Assembly (NCBI RefSeq): GCF_021134715.1
Contig: NC_060023.1
Span: 2,604,001 to 2,668,000, forward strand
DNA length: 64,000 nucleotides
DNA from: Daphnia pulex
Taxonomy: Eukaryota; Arthropoda; Branchiopoda; Diplostraca; Daphniidae
Reading direction: 5' to 3'
This document shows, piece by piece, positions 41,505 through 53,484 of the stretch. Each line of letters starts with the position of its first letter. Within the stretch, counting starts at the first letter, position 1. Under the pieces are notes generated by a model. It ran no database searches, had not been told where the DNA came from, and was given only the letters and a program-made list of their open reading frames with translations. Both the position numbers and the translations under genes were made by a program.

Positions 41505-44500
41505 TTGGGCCCCGAGTTTGGCGGTTCAATTGGAATCATATTCGCTATCGCCAATGCAATGGATTGCTCCCTTAATGTGGTGGGTTTCGCTCAAGCCATC
41601 ATGGACATGATGCTGGAGTACGGCGGAATCATTATCATTGACGGAGCAGCGAATGACATCCGCATCATTGGCACATTAACGATGATATTCGTCTGTGCCA
41701 TTTGCGGCCTCGGTTCACAGTACGAAACTAAGGTATGGCATTTAAATATCAATAATTTTGAAATCGTTTTTAACAACAAATCAATGAATCAAACAGATGA
41801 AAGACATCATGTTTCTCATCATGTTGGCATCGTTGGCTAATTTCCTTGCCGGAAGTTTTATAGGACCTGCCACCGAGCTGGAAGAAGCCAGAGGATTCAT
41901 AGGCTACAGCGGTATCGCAATTCGCAACAGTGTCAAATTTGAACCAATCTCAAATGAGTTTTAAAAAATTATTTTTTTCGGTTCTATAGTGGATTTACTT
42001 ACTGAAAATTGGGAGCCAGCTTACTCAGTTACTAATGGCCAAATGCAAAATTTTATTTCCGTCTTTTCGGTTTACTTTCCGGCTAGTATTGGCATTCTTG
42101 CCGGAGCCAATGTTTCCGGTGACTTAAGGGTAACGTAACAGTACTTGCTCCATTACTTTCGCTAGATTTTATACCTACATGTGCGTGTGCGTAAATTAGA
42201 ACCCAAACACAGCTATTCCCAAAGGAACGATTTTGGCCATTATCATTTGCAGTATATCTTACGCTGGAATAGCCATCATTTGCGCCGCAACGATGGCGCG
42301 CCAAGGTTAATCTCTACCTACCTAACAAATATTACAAATAGTCATGTTTTAAAATTGATTACTTTTGATTTTGCAGCTACTGGAAGTGTTTTGGACTTGG
42401 CAAACGGGATCAGTTTGAATTGCACTTTTTCGGCTGAGAACCGTTCAAACTGTAAAAGCGGACTTTATCATGATTATCAGGCAAGTATATTTAGTTAGGC
42501 AATAGGTTGATCTTGAAAATAAATTTTAGCAATCAAATTTTATTTATTTAATTATGTTCAGGCAATGTCGTTGATCTCCGCCTTTCCCCCACTAAATTAT
42601 ATCGGCTGCATCGCTGCTACGATCAGTTCGGCTCTCTCCGATTTCGTTTCCTGTCCGGCTCTGCTCGAAGTCATTGCGGCCGATAAACTTTACCCTTACT
42701 GGATGGTCGGTTTCTGGGGAAAAGGATACGGGAAATCGAAGCAGCCACTTCGCGCCTTTTTCTTTACTTTCGTGTTGGCGCTAGCTTTCGTGCTCATCGG
42801 TAAATTTTATTATCATTCAATTACCGGGTGATTTTTAAAAGACATTTATCTGTGACTTTCAGCCGAGTTGGATATGATAGCGTTGCTCATCTCGGACTTC
42901 TTCCTCGCCACGTTTGCTCTCATGAACTTTTCAACATTCCACGTAAGCTTAGTGAAACCCATTGGATGGCGGCCAACTTTCAAGGTATATAGGCCTACAG
43001 CAGATCATTTTAAAATCATTTGGAAATCATTTTTGAACAAAGATTGTTTTCTTTTGGGTTTAAAAAAATTTAGTATTACAACACTTGGCTGAGTTTGTTG
43101 ACGGGCATTCTGTCAATCGCCTCTATGATCCTCATCAGTCTACCTATAGCGATGATTACAATAGCCATAGTCGTGTTTTTCTACATGGTGGTTCTTTACC
43201 GCAAACCAGGCAAGTTTTTACAAATTTTTTAATCATAAAAATATTAGCGAAACTTTGATTAACTTTGATGTTACCTTATTTTCTTGAAGAGGTGAATTGG
43301 GGATCTTCCACCCAAGCGCAAACATACCGCACCGCGCTAACAAGCATTCAGCAACTTGTCCACATCGAGGAACATGTCAAGAATTACAGGCCCCAGATTT
43401 TGGTTTTAACTGGACTTCCCAACACTCGCCCTGCTTTGGTCGACTTTGCCTATCTCATCTGTAAGAATAACTCGCTCATGATTTGCGGACATGTTGTCAA
43501 GGTAAAACATTCAACTGTATGACTATACACACGGGTTATTACATTTCCTATATATATGCTAAACTCTTATTTCAATGATAAACAGGAGCGATTGACGTTT
43601 GAAAAACGCTCCCAACTCCAGCAGAAGGCTTATCGCTACCTGCGATACATCAACATCAAAGGCTTCTGCTCAGTAGCCGATGATTCGAATCTGCACACAG
43701 GCGTGGCCGCAATGCTCAGTCTCTCGGGAGTGGGCAAAGTCAAGCCCAACATTCTGATGATGGGATACAAAAATGATTGGGCAACTTGCGATCGAGATTC
43801 GTTGGAACAATACGTGCTGACTATACAGTAAGATTAAAATTAGCTGCATGTAACAAAATAACAAAATATTGAGAGATCAACAAATTTTAGTACTGCCTTC
43901 GAAATGAACGTAGCCGTCAGCATTCTCCGTCTTCAAGAAGGATTAGATTGTTCGAAAATTTTGGCTGACATTGACGATCTTATCCTGAATAAAACACTCA
44001 AGGATAAAATTCCAAGTTTCCAAGCAAAAGAATGGGTATCTATCAGTAGCAATCCCAGCGTTTCGCCCAATCCGGACACATCATCAATCAGTGGTCTGCC
44101 AGCAATTTACCATTCAAAATAATTATGCCGAAATAGTAGTCGCATCACTCAATAACATATCCTTTGATTGCTCCATAAAAATTTAAAGAGAGTAGCCGGA
44201 GTGACGCGGAAGAAGCGGAAGAACAGGAGATGTCGTATCACAACGAGCGGAGGCGCACAGTTGTCCTAGGCGTCACCAAAAATAAAAAGAGCAAACTCAG
44301 CAAAAAACTGGCTATCACTTTTAGGTACTAATATCTCCAGTCTGTCACAATATTTGCATATTGTTTTGTTTAACTAGGTCAACTCATTCAAATATGTTGT
44401 GCTTGTCATGATCCAATAGAGACCCTGAAGGAAACGAGTTGCCCAAAAGTGTCATGAACAAGATAATCTTGTTTCAGAAGAAACAGAAGAAGGACACCAT

Positions 44501-45360
44501 CGACGTCTGGTGGTTGAGTGACGATGGAGGTACGTGACGGAGCAAGGCCAGACATGGTCAAAAAGTGGCTATACCATTCATTGATTCTCGTTATTTTTCA
44601 CGGACGGACGTTTTTATTTTTAAACTAGGTTTGACACTTCTCTTGCCGGTTATTATTAACAGTCGCTCAAACTGGTCAGCAGACACCAGACTGCGTATTT
44701 TTTGCGCAGCGTCTGGCGTCCAAGAACTGGAAAAAGAACAGAAAGGGTTTGGCAGAATTCTTTTCTTTTTTGTATTTTATTGTTTTTTAAGGGCATTTGA
44801 ATTTCATTCACGTTCTAACTATGCAGGATGGCTGTTTTACTATCGAAATTCCGAATCGATTATTCCGATCTTGTGATTATCAGTGACATTGACGAAACTC
44901 CCAAACTGAAAACCAAAAAGTGGTTCAATGGTATCATTCAACCTTTCTTACAACCCAATGCCAACGGTGTGTATAATGCAACAGCTCTTGTTATCTTCGT
45001 TATAAACCAATTTTTTAAACTAACAATTACAACAGGACCCCATATAACCAACGAGGAGTTTGAAAAGTTCCAGTACAAAACAAATCGTCATCTTAAATTA
45101 AGGGAATTACTCTTAGATCACTCTTCAGATTCCAACTTGGTTGTCATGTAAGTATAACTTAAAAAAATCATTATCATAATAGCTTTTCGTCTAGCTAACA
45201 ACGAAATGTTCTTATAAAAATTAGGACCTTGCCGATGCCTCGGAATGAATCTGTTAGCGCAATGTTGTACATGGCTTGGCTGGAAGCCCTTACGGCCAAC
45301 ATGCCGCCATTCATGCTCGTTCGTGGCAACCAAACTTCTGTGTTGACATTTTATGTCTGA

Positions 45361-45720
45361 TTGTCGAGTACAGCATAGCCTAATTCTTAGTATAGTTATA
45401 GGGATATAGAGAACATGTATCGTTTACATTGTATCAAGCGTTTTCTTCTACAGTTAATATATAAATTGCCGAACCCAATGATTAGGAAAAAATTTTGGGG
45501 TACACAAATACCGAAAATTTAAATAAATAATTACGCACAATAATTTAATCGAATTACCAAACGTAAAAGTTAAAAAAATTGTTCTGTATTGGAAGACAAC
45601 CGAAAACGCACTTCATTATTTCTTATTATCTTGGATAACGTATTTACAGTCCAATAAATCACATATAAGGAAAATGCAATTGGCTTTGACATTATCACAT
45701 CACACATGACTGGACGATTT
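45361..45720. other. 3' region of NKCC B and short intergenic gap
   Basis: AT-rich, with AATAAA-type signals near 45519 and 45651. No gene seen. Confidence 0.4.
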
Positions 45721-46134
45721 TCACTGAATGGGACAAGTCGACAAAGTGGAGTTGATGTCGTGATCCTGGTCGTTCGTGTCCCTCCAAATGAATCCGCTCA
45801 GTGCGTATTTGAGCCAACCGTTCTTGTCGACGATGAGCGATTGATTTTCATTCTGCGGCACACTGTTGTACAAAATGGCGTTGTCGCTGGTGAGGATGGT
45901 GATGTAAACAGGATCGTCAGGATCTTGATTGGCCGGCAGTCGGAAAGTGTCGAAATCTCCGGGAAAGATGGGCGTGAAGCCGAGCCCGGCTGTGTTCTCG
46001 ATGGACGAGTCTCTCAGCGTCACGTACTTTCGTTCCGCGATGACCTTCACCCAAATGGTTTTGTGGTAACCGTTAGCCACGTTGGTGATGCTGTAATCCG
46101 AGCTGCTGCTTTGGGCACCGCAAATCTGACCCAT
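45721..46134 (-). CDS. Uncharacterised single-exon protein, 137 aa
   Basis: An open frame of 137 codons from ATG 46134-46132 to TGA 45723-45721, with better coding composition than its surroundings. I do not recognise the family. It starts MGQICGAQSSSS, which could allow N-myristoylation at Gly2 with a nearby palmitoylatable Cys5; this is inference. The body alternates short hydrophobic and polar stretches (ITNVANGYHKTIWVKVIAER; FTPIFPGDFDTFRLP; VYITILTSDNAILYNSV), suggesting a small beta-rich domain. It ends with NSTLSTCPIQ. There is no signal peptide or membrane segment. It lies convergent to NKCC B. Confidence 0.6.
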   Translation of the reverse strand: MGQICGAQSSSSDYSITNVANGYHKTIWVKVIAERKYVTLRDSSIENTAGLGFTPIFPGDFDTFRLPANQDPDDPVYITILTSDNAILYNSVPQNENQSLIVDKNGWLKYALSGFIWRDTNDQDHDINSTLSTCPIQ

Positions 46135-47732
46135 CTTTTAAATTTCAGCTGAAAAATTCCAAATAACAAAGGGTTGCTAAGGTGAGTGGGTCTACATATG
46201 CATAACATAACACCGTTGGAAGATAAATCAGAGCGAAATTATACCTGCACAATATTGGCGATGACTAATTGACTAGAAATGACGATACACAACAATTGGA
46301 CACTTGAAGACCAGTTTGCGAAAATATGGTGGAGATGTTGACTGTTGCAAAGTCTGAATTCGACTGAGGGAGTCAAAGTGGTAAGAAGCTGATGAGCCCT
46401 CAGGATGGGCAACGAGGGGAGCCATCCTCAACAAGATGGTCAGTCCCAGGGGTATTGGGCTAACAGTATTTTACCAAGAAGTCGCCATGCCGCTACTACT
46501 CCTTCTCCCAACCCCCCAACCCCTTTAGATGGGAGTTTCCCTGCGTGTTTTTGTTTTCGTCTTCTGTTTCTTTCCGTTACATTCGATCTTTTAAATATTA
46601 AAACGGCGCATAGGTAAACAAAGGAAGTTGTTCACACAAGTCAAAGTTTCCATTATTAACGATTGACGACAAAACAGCTGACCGATTTCTCCGTCGTGTC
46701 GTTTTAGTAATAAGCAGAGTGGTGTTAGTGGACCGTGTATTTCTCGAATAACCAAAATGGCCTTTTCGCTTTCATTCCAACTTGTTAGAAACCCCCCAAA
46801 TTCAAAGTTTCCCGCAAGAAATGCTGACGTAAGAATCATACCAAAGTCCAAGGCCAGCCTAAAGACTTGTATACTGATGCAGTAAGCTCCGCCCTGCTCA
46901 AGGGTTTTTCTTGCGTAAAGGTACGTGAGTAATCACAGAGTCTGCATCCTCGACACTAAGATTCAGAAGGTATACGGCTAGTGCCCATCAAGTTCAGTCC
47001 CAAGTGTACAACTGCGACCAATGTTTTTATTAAGTCGTGTTTAGGAATGGCTCGAAGAACTTACCAGTGACAATCGCATCAGGTTTTTGTAAAACCTCTA
47101 GTGAAATTTGTCAGGGCGGATTATAATTGCCAGACCTACCTGTGATTATGCCTAGAAATCCAATGGTAAGGAAATAATGTTGATGTGACTTAAGACAGTG
47201 CTTTTTTTAAATCAATCTATTTTATTTGGGGGATTTCAGTCTAATACGTCATCTTTATTCAAAATAATTCTGCGCCGATTATCGACACTATTTTATACGG
47301 TTTCGAGAAGAATCGTGTTAAAAGTAGGAAATGCGACAGTTGAAAAAAGAGCACAACTGGAAAACTGGAGAACTGCACAGCATGTAAGAACCTGGTAGTC
47401 AACTACCGGTATTTACTTTGCCCTTGCTTCAAGCAGTGGTTTCTTTTTCTTCTGCATGCCTTATTGTAGATAATAATCGTAATCAAAAATCGATCTGACC
47501 TAGAGGGATTTATACTCTGAAGGGTCCTTCCGATGGAATGCTTTTCTGAAGGTTATATATGTAGTCTTCGTCAGCAGCCAACATCTTCTCGTTAGTATAC
47601 GTTAGGATGTTGCTGCCAGGACGAAAAACGATTTCCTTTTCCATTAGAAAATTTAAATATTCTGTATTTTAGTCACACATGTTGCCATAAAAATAAAATT
47701 ATAATCTATTAGAGGCTTAGAAAAATCTCAGA
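46135..47732. other. Gene-poor stretch
   Basis: About 1.6 kb with only short reading frames and no recognisable motif on either strand. It holds the upstream region of the orphan gene (minus strand) and of the first CASD1-like gene (plus strand). Confidence 0.35.
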
Positions 47733-49185
47733 ATGCCAGAACTAGTCAAAACAATTTTAAAATTTGATGGATGTTATATTTTATCGCTTAATTACTTTTT
47801 TGTCGATTCTTGCAGAGTCAATTAGAAACTACCGATGAGAATACGTTGCTCGACTCTAACGAGAGAAACTTAAATTCACCGCGATATGCTAAACTGGGAG
47901 TTTCCATTTTTATCATGGCCCAAATTTTAATTTTGTCTTACTCAATGACATGTTATTTTAATAACCAAGCGAAAAACCTACCAGCAAGAGTGGCCAATCA
48001 AAGGAAGCTTCAGCTGGCTTAGTACGACAATAAATTTTTTTTTAAATTCTTATTAAATACGGAAAAATCATATTAATAAAAAATTTTGTCAGTCGATCTT
48101 TTCTAGATAAAACGCTACCGTTATGTGATAGAGGCATCCTCGATATAACAAACCACCTCAAAGGACGTTGCCAAATTAAATGGCTCGACAAGAAAGATAT
48201 AGTGAACTGCGTTGACGCGCTTTCCGGCGAATCAGTGAATGGACGGAATGTGACAGGATCGCTGGATGAGTCAAATTATTTAAATTTTGTTTTCATCGGT
48301 GACTCGAGAGTGCGACAAATCTTTTTTGACTTTGTTAAGGTATATTTCTTTTCAAAAAGGTTATTTAGCCCCAGCTCTGTTAAAAAATTTTGTTTTTGTG
48401 TCGCTTGTAGATCATTCCAGACTACGATTTACATATTGAACCGAAACTCAAATCCTATTACAAATTACATCGGGATGTAAATTTCACCAGCCACGTTTTA
48501 AATTTCCGCTTATCTTTCTATTGGCGACCTTTTCTCGGGGAAAACATAACGGATGTCGTTCCTCAGATCATTCAAAATCTTCATGCCGATATGGTTAAAA
48601 TCATCCTCATAGGTACTTATGAAGATACACAGCTATTCTGTCGTAATAGCCGTGTGTATAATCCGTTTGATTTTAAAATTTTAGGACTATCTACACACCA
48701 CATGATTCACGAGCAAAATTCGAGTCAACAACTGTACGCCAAGGGATTAAGAGAGCTGGCGCCGGTGCTCCAGCGCATAGCAACCACATCAACCCGTGTG
48801 ATTTGGTTGAGGCAGTATCCCGTCATCGATTTTTTCGGGTCCAGCGAAAGTCACAACACGGACATTTTTTCGTCCAAGATCAACCAATTCAACGTCGAAT
48901 CGGAACGCATTCTCAGGTATGTAATTTAATATCCGGTGATTTTAATGGGAAAAACGGAAGTTAATTCATTTTGTTGTCTGTTGTTTCCGGTACAGGAACC
49001 GCGGGATAACGATTTGGAATTCCGGAAATTTCCTGGTTGAAGAATACATCCGCAGTTGCAGTCTCCTAGACCGTGGAGAGATCATGTATTTTGGAGACGC
49101 GTATTTCAGTTGCCTGGATTACCTTCACACAGGCTACGTGGCCTTATCACTAGCTCTTCAATTGCTTGCCAGTGAGCTTTGTTAG
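47733..49185 (+). CDS. CASD1-like luminal PC-esterase (SGNH) protein, copy 1
   Basis: Resembles the N-terminal luminal esterase half of CASD1, the sialic acid 9-O-acetyltransferase. Exons 47816-48021, 48093-48339, 48411-48612, 48685-48916 and 48996-49185 join in phase (358 aa from 47816). A candidate first exon is ATG 47733 to 47744, joined to an acceptor at 47815; this start is unsure. It has a short N-terminal tail, one membrane segment (LGVSIFIMAQILILSYS), then a luminal domain with FVFIGDSRVRQIFFDFVK (GDS nucleophile block) and, near the end, DYLHTG (the D-x-x-H of the SGNH triad). The multi-spanning acyltransferase half of CASD1 is absent, so it looks like a stand-alone type II membrane or Golgi esterase. 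The intron at 48613-48684 is 72 bp with no in-frame stop. Confidence 0.75.
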
Positions 49186-49580
49186 TTGACATTTTTGCGC
49201 AACTTTTGAGTTTGAATAAAATGACTGGTAATATATCCGTGGATAAAAATGCAACGTTAATTAAATTCCTTGAAAAGGATAATATCAAAACGTTGAATTT
49301 GTTGTAATGAAATTTTTTTTTAATGAATAATTATCCTGCGGCAATAATGGGAGGAATCAAAGGCCGCACTATCGTATCGTATTGCTCAAAGGAGGAGTGT
49401 ATAAAGGGGTTTGTGCCTCTGGGGAACGTGAAGTTATAACGGCCTGCAGCTTCCTATGCTTCTTACATTTTTCCCAGACCAACCATTGTATATTCTTAAA
49501 ATATTTTAGTCCAGCTTTTCACCAAGTACAATACAGTTCTAAAGGCAAGATTTCTAATTTCTCCTTATAAAGCTATAGTG

Positions 49581-51017
49581 ATGTCTAATTATCCCAACCA
49601 AATGTTCAGACTATCACGATATGTAAGACTACTGATCTCACTTGTTCTCGTCATCGGCCTAGTGATTTTTGCTGTTTTCTCTCAGACTAGTCTTTTTGAT
49701 GAAACTAACAAGACTGCTGCAGTGAACCCTAAAAAGATAAGTCAGCAATTTTTGTAAGAATAACAACGTTATAGTGAGTGTGTGTTTACTTTGATGTTAT
49801 GTAATCCCTATTACTATTTTGTATTTTACACGGTTATGGCGGTTATGGTGTCAGTCGGTCTTTGAGCTTGGACGGGACCCTACCAATATGCGATAAAGGA
49901 CTCCTGGAGATAATCAATTACCCCCAACAAAGTTGCCAAGTGAAGTGGTACGGGAAGAGGGACACGGCGGAATGTCTCGATGCCATTTCTGGTGGTAGAA
50001 TGGTGGACGGAAATGCCGCATCGCCTAGGAAGTTTCTGCATTTCGTTTTCCTAGGCGATTCAAGGATAAGGCAACATTTTTACAATTTTCTCAAGGTATA
50101 CTATATAATAGCGCGGCTTTTATGCTGCACACCGTGTCTTTATTCGACAAAAGAAATTGTAGCCAATCGATTTCATTGATAGTTGATTCCAGATTACGAT
50201 CTAGAGTTTGGGACACTGCTGGAGGATTATCGACTTCATCAGAACCTCAATGTTACCAGCCGAATTTTAAATCTTTGCGTTTCCTTCTATTGGGAACCGT
50301 TGATTGAAAACACTACGAATCACATTCTATCTCAGTGGGATTCAGATGAAACCGATTTGACCCACAGAGTGATTCTCTTGGGTATAAAGCACATCAAATT
50401 GCTCTGTTTTGCAAATAACATTAATGTTGATAATTATTTTACAAATTTTGGGGGAGATTTTAAGGTGTGTCTATACACCATATCAGGCTGGAAGACGAAG
50501 GCAACGGTTACGAACCCTACAGACAAAAATTGACGGAGCTGGAGCCGATCCTTCGCCGCATCACCAAACGGAGCACTGTTATTTGGTTGAATCAGTATTC
50601 GGTCATTGACGATCCTTTTACAGCCTTCCTAATACACGAGCACATCAGTAACATCGTTTCCATCAGAGTGTCCATTCACCAATACAATCTGTTGGCTGAG
50701 AATATCCTGAGGTAAGAGCATACCAATTAGTTTGGGGCTACCGTGACAACTACAATGCTATTAATTCTCCTGGATTCTTATATTTATTTTTATATAGACA
50801 CAGCGGCGTAATCGTGTGGAATACTGGAAGTCTCTTGACGGACGAATACATTCGCGGCTGCTACATTCAAATTCGAGATGATATTGAGTACCATCCTACC
50901 AAAGGATATTTTACTTGCTCCGATTTACTTCATCCGGGCTTTGTGGTAACGTCTCAGGCCATTCAACTCATTTTTAATGAAATTTGTAATGCTGGCTTGA
51001 TGGTGAGCAGAGATTGA
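49581..51017 (+). CDS. CASD1-like luminal PC-esterase (SGNH) protein, copy 2
   Basis: Tandem paralogue of the gene just upstream, with the same exon plan: 49581-49753, 49855-50095, 50183-50381, 50465-50711 and 50798-51017, giving 359 aa in phase. N-terminal signal anchor VRLLISLVLVIGLVIFAVFS; luminal domain with LPICDKGLLEIINYP, HFVFLGDSRIRQHFYNFLK (close to the CASD1 GDS block) and a C-terminal CSDLLHPGF (D-x-x-H). The catalytic Ser, Asp and His candidates are therefore all kept. In CASD1 the equivalent domain transfers acetyl groups to sialic acid in the Golgi lumen; here the acceptor is unknown. AATAAA follows near 51078. Two intact copies with the same truncation of the transporter-like half suggest a separate, functional subfamily. 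Confidence 0.85.
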
Positions 51018-51226
51018 CGATTTTACCCTTCTACTATAAAGGAACTTGTACAGCTTCGAATATTATTATTTAAAACAATAAAATAAATAACCTTGCTCTT
51101 GGGTTCCGTGTGGGGAGTTTCTTGACGACTGCTGAAGGCCTGGATAGTTCAACGCACGTTTTTACGCTATAACATATGGATGGCAAGGTTCTGAAGTTCA
51201 ATATTAATTGGGATTAATAATCGTTT

Positions 51227-51774
51227 TCAAAAAGAACTGTAGGTACAGGCAGTTAGGCACTGATATCGAACACTCGCAAAATGTAATGTCGCGAAGTAAA
51301 TTTTAGCGGGTTCGTTATAACTGCCCAAGTAATTGCTAATTCCGAAAAATCTTGGTTCCGAGTTCGCTCTCAGTTTTTGGTGATTGTTTTTCGGCGGTCT
51401 TCCAAGATTACGTTTTGCAATTTCCTGTTCGTGTTGTTGGTAGTCCGCGTATATCTGAACGTATTGCATGGAATATACAAACATCATTTACCATAAGCAC
51501 CTAACCACCCGTTCCTCAAAATTTTTAATTTGCCAAAAATATTTTTTAAAAAGGAAATATTTGAAAGCTACCAATTATTGAATTACGTTTCCGGAGTAAA
51601 GCTGCAGGCCAGCAGCATCTGATCCAGGAAGAATGGGCCTAAAATTTTGAAAGTATCAAAGTATTGTTCGAACATGGAGTAAAAAGGATAACGGGCGGGA
51701 TAGAAAGATTGGTAGACGTGTTGCTGCCATGTAGCCGAGAAAAAACACAGTAGAAACACAAAAGCAATTTTCAT
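51227..51774 (-). pseudogene. Decayed copy of the tandem secreted-protein family (member X)
   Basis: Exon 1 (51774 to about 51583) encodes a signal peptide and the family's FYSMFEQY segment (MKIAFVFLLCFFSATWQQ...). Compared with the intact member at 61605-62652 it carries a net 8 nt length change near 51650, so the later part (PGSDAAGLQLYSGN in another frame) is out of frame. Exon 2 (51454-51227) keeps ADYQQHEQE, LRANSEPRFFGISNYLGS and then loses similarity; the RRKR segment and exon 3 are missing. This is best explained as a degraded copy. Confidence 0.65.
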
Positions 51775-52135
51775 TTTGGCCGATTTATTTTTCAGGAAAA
51801 ATTAAAAAAAAAAAAAAAAAAACGTCCAATCAATCAACAGAACTGACCACCATAGATTGTTTATTTATGGGCAAACATGCCTTTAATGACGGAGTGACGG
51901 AGCTTACGCTCGTGCAGTTGAGTGGTTTGAAGATTCTTAACGTCGTCTTAGTAAGCCGGACTGGAAAACAATGAAACCATTAAACAGGATCATATTGCGG
52001 AAATTATCCAATACGTTATCGACAAGGTAACTCTTTTATTAATTATTGAACAATGCCATCCAGGGAGAATTTATTCCACTCCACTTTTTTTAGTTGCCTC
52101 CAATAAAAGCAGATACCGAACGTCTAAACGTCGAC

Positions 52136-53385
52136 ATTATTTTTAAATCTCTAATATGTGATAGGACAAAATAAAAGTTTTAAAACATTACCAACTGAAT
52201 GTAACAAATGTAATTTTCTAAAAATTAGGGGAACACAGTGCACGATCGCCTTTTTCTGAAAAATGGGCGGAACTACACTCCCAGATTACCAAATTCGCCG
52301 ACGTGACACAATTAAGATAGTCAAGCGGTGCATGTTCTGTCAACAGTTATCTTAATTTTTTGATTTGGTTTGGTAATAATTAATGAAACAGGTGATTGTA
52401 ATATGTTTGAAAAAATAAAACAAACGTAGAAATCATCTTTTCTTTCGTTCAAACTTGAAAAGGTGTTTTTAAACCAAAGTTAACTATGCCTAATGGTTGG
52501 GACATCAAAGATTGCGTCATCACGGCGACGCTATAGACATCTGGTGGTGATTTGTTTGGGCATGTTTGGGCATGTTTTGACATGAATAAGCTCCTCCCCC
52601 AAAATGTTCGTGACATTATCCGTGACATTATGCGTGACATGAATAAGCCCCTCCCCCAAAAGCTTGTTCTTTTATTATATATAGGTAATTAATGAAAAAG
52701 ATGATTGTAATATGTTTGAAAAAATAAAACAAACAAAGTAATCATAGTTTTTTTCGCGAAACATGAAAATATAGCTACAATGCTATCTAGCGATAATTTA
52801 TTCCACTTCCCCGGCACTATGTATAAATCTCTAATATGTGGTAGGAAAAAATAAATGTTTCAAAACATTACTAACTGAATTAAAACAAATTTAATTTTAA
52901 ATTAGGGGAACGCAGTGCACGATCGCCTTTTTCTGAAAAATGGGCGGAGCTACACTCCCAGATTACCAAATTCGCAGGCGTAACACAATCAAGGTAGTCA
53001 AGCGGTGTTCTGTCAACAGTTATCTTAATTTTTTGATTTGGTTCGGTAATAATTAATGAAACAGGTGATTGTAATATGTTTGAAAAAATAAAACAAACGT
53101 AGAAATCATCTTTTCTTTCATTCAAACTTGAAAAGGTGTTTTTAAACCAAAGTTAACTATGCCTTTTCGCAGATTATCGAATTCGCCGCAACACATTCAA
53201 GGTCGTTCAAGGTGATCAAGCGGTGTTTCGCCAACAGTTTTCTTAATTTCTGAAATTAATTTGACGCTAATTAATAAAAAAATTGATTGTATAATGTTTG
53301 GAAAAATAAAATGAACCAAACCATCATAGTTTCTTCGGCGTAAACTTGAAAATGTATTTTTAAACTTAAGTTAACTAGTCCAATG
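52136..53385. repeat. Three tandem diverged repeats upstream of the eIF4G-KH gene
   Basis: Unit 1 (about 52136-52490) and unit 2 (about 52812-53162) share long near-identical blocks such as GTGCACGATCGCCTTTTTCT, AATGGGCGGA(A/G)CTACACTCC and a GTTAACTATGCC end. Unit 3 (about 53163-53385) is shorter and more diverged. A smaller direct repeat, GACATGAATAAGC(T/C)CCTCCCCC, occurs at 52580 and 52636. No coding content is seen. Confidence 0.75.
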
Positions 53386-53419
53386 AACGAGTGCCAATAG
53401 TGTTGACGTGATCCGAGTT

Positions 53420-53428
53420 GATATAAGG
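53420..53428 (+). promoter_or_regulatory. Probable TATA box of the eIF4G-KH gene
   Basis: GATATAAGG lies 65 nt before the ATG at 53485. With a start site about 30 nt downstream, the ATG at 53485 would be the first in the mRNA, in a good context (CAAAATGAT). Confidence 0.45.
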
Positions 53429-53484
53429 GCACAAAAATCTGACCAAGATATTCTAGCTTTCATTTTTGTTCCCACCAAAACAAA

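Larger units (their letters stand above)
33930..45360 (+). pseudogene. NKCC-type cotransporter copy B, broken by a BEL/Pao insertion
   Basis: Second Na-K-Cl cotransporter gene, paralogous to copy A. Exons: 33930-33953, 34202-34576, 34646-34808, 34894-34989, 35054-35072 (19 nt), 35143-35157 plus 41510-41732 (one exon split by the element), 41797-41911, 41990-42129, 42200-42305, 42377-42480, 42562-42799, 42863-42984, 43074-43209, 43290-43501, 43586-43827, 43891 to about 44040 (end unsure), about 44193-44334, 44420-44529, 44629-44746, 44827-44966, 45036-45147 and 45225-45360. Without the insert, exon 6 would be 238 nt as in copy A, and most exon lengths match. No other stop or frameshift is seen, so the damage is recent. 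Introns 42481-42561 and 43210-43289 begin with GC. Unless the element is spliced out or absent on the other allele, the protein stops in TM2-3 (a null allele). Confidence 0.85.

Noticed and set aside
47198-47398. 66-codon frame upstream of the first CASD1-like gene as its first exon
   Set aside because: No clear donor joins it in phase to 47816, and it has no similarity to the N-terminus of copy 2.
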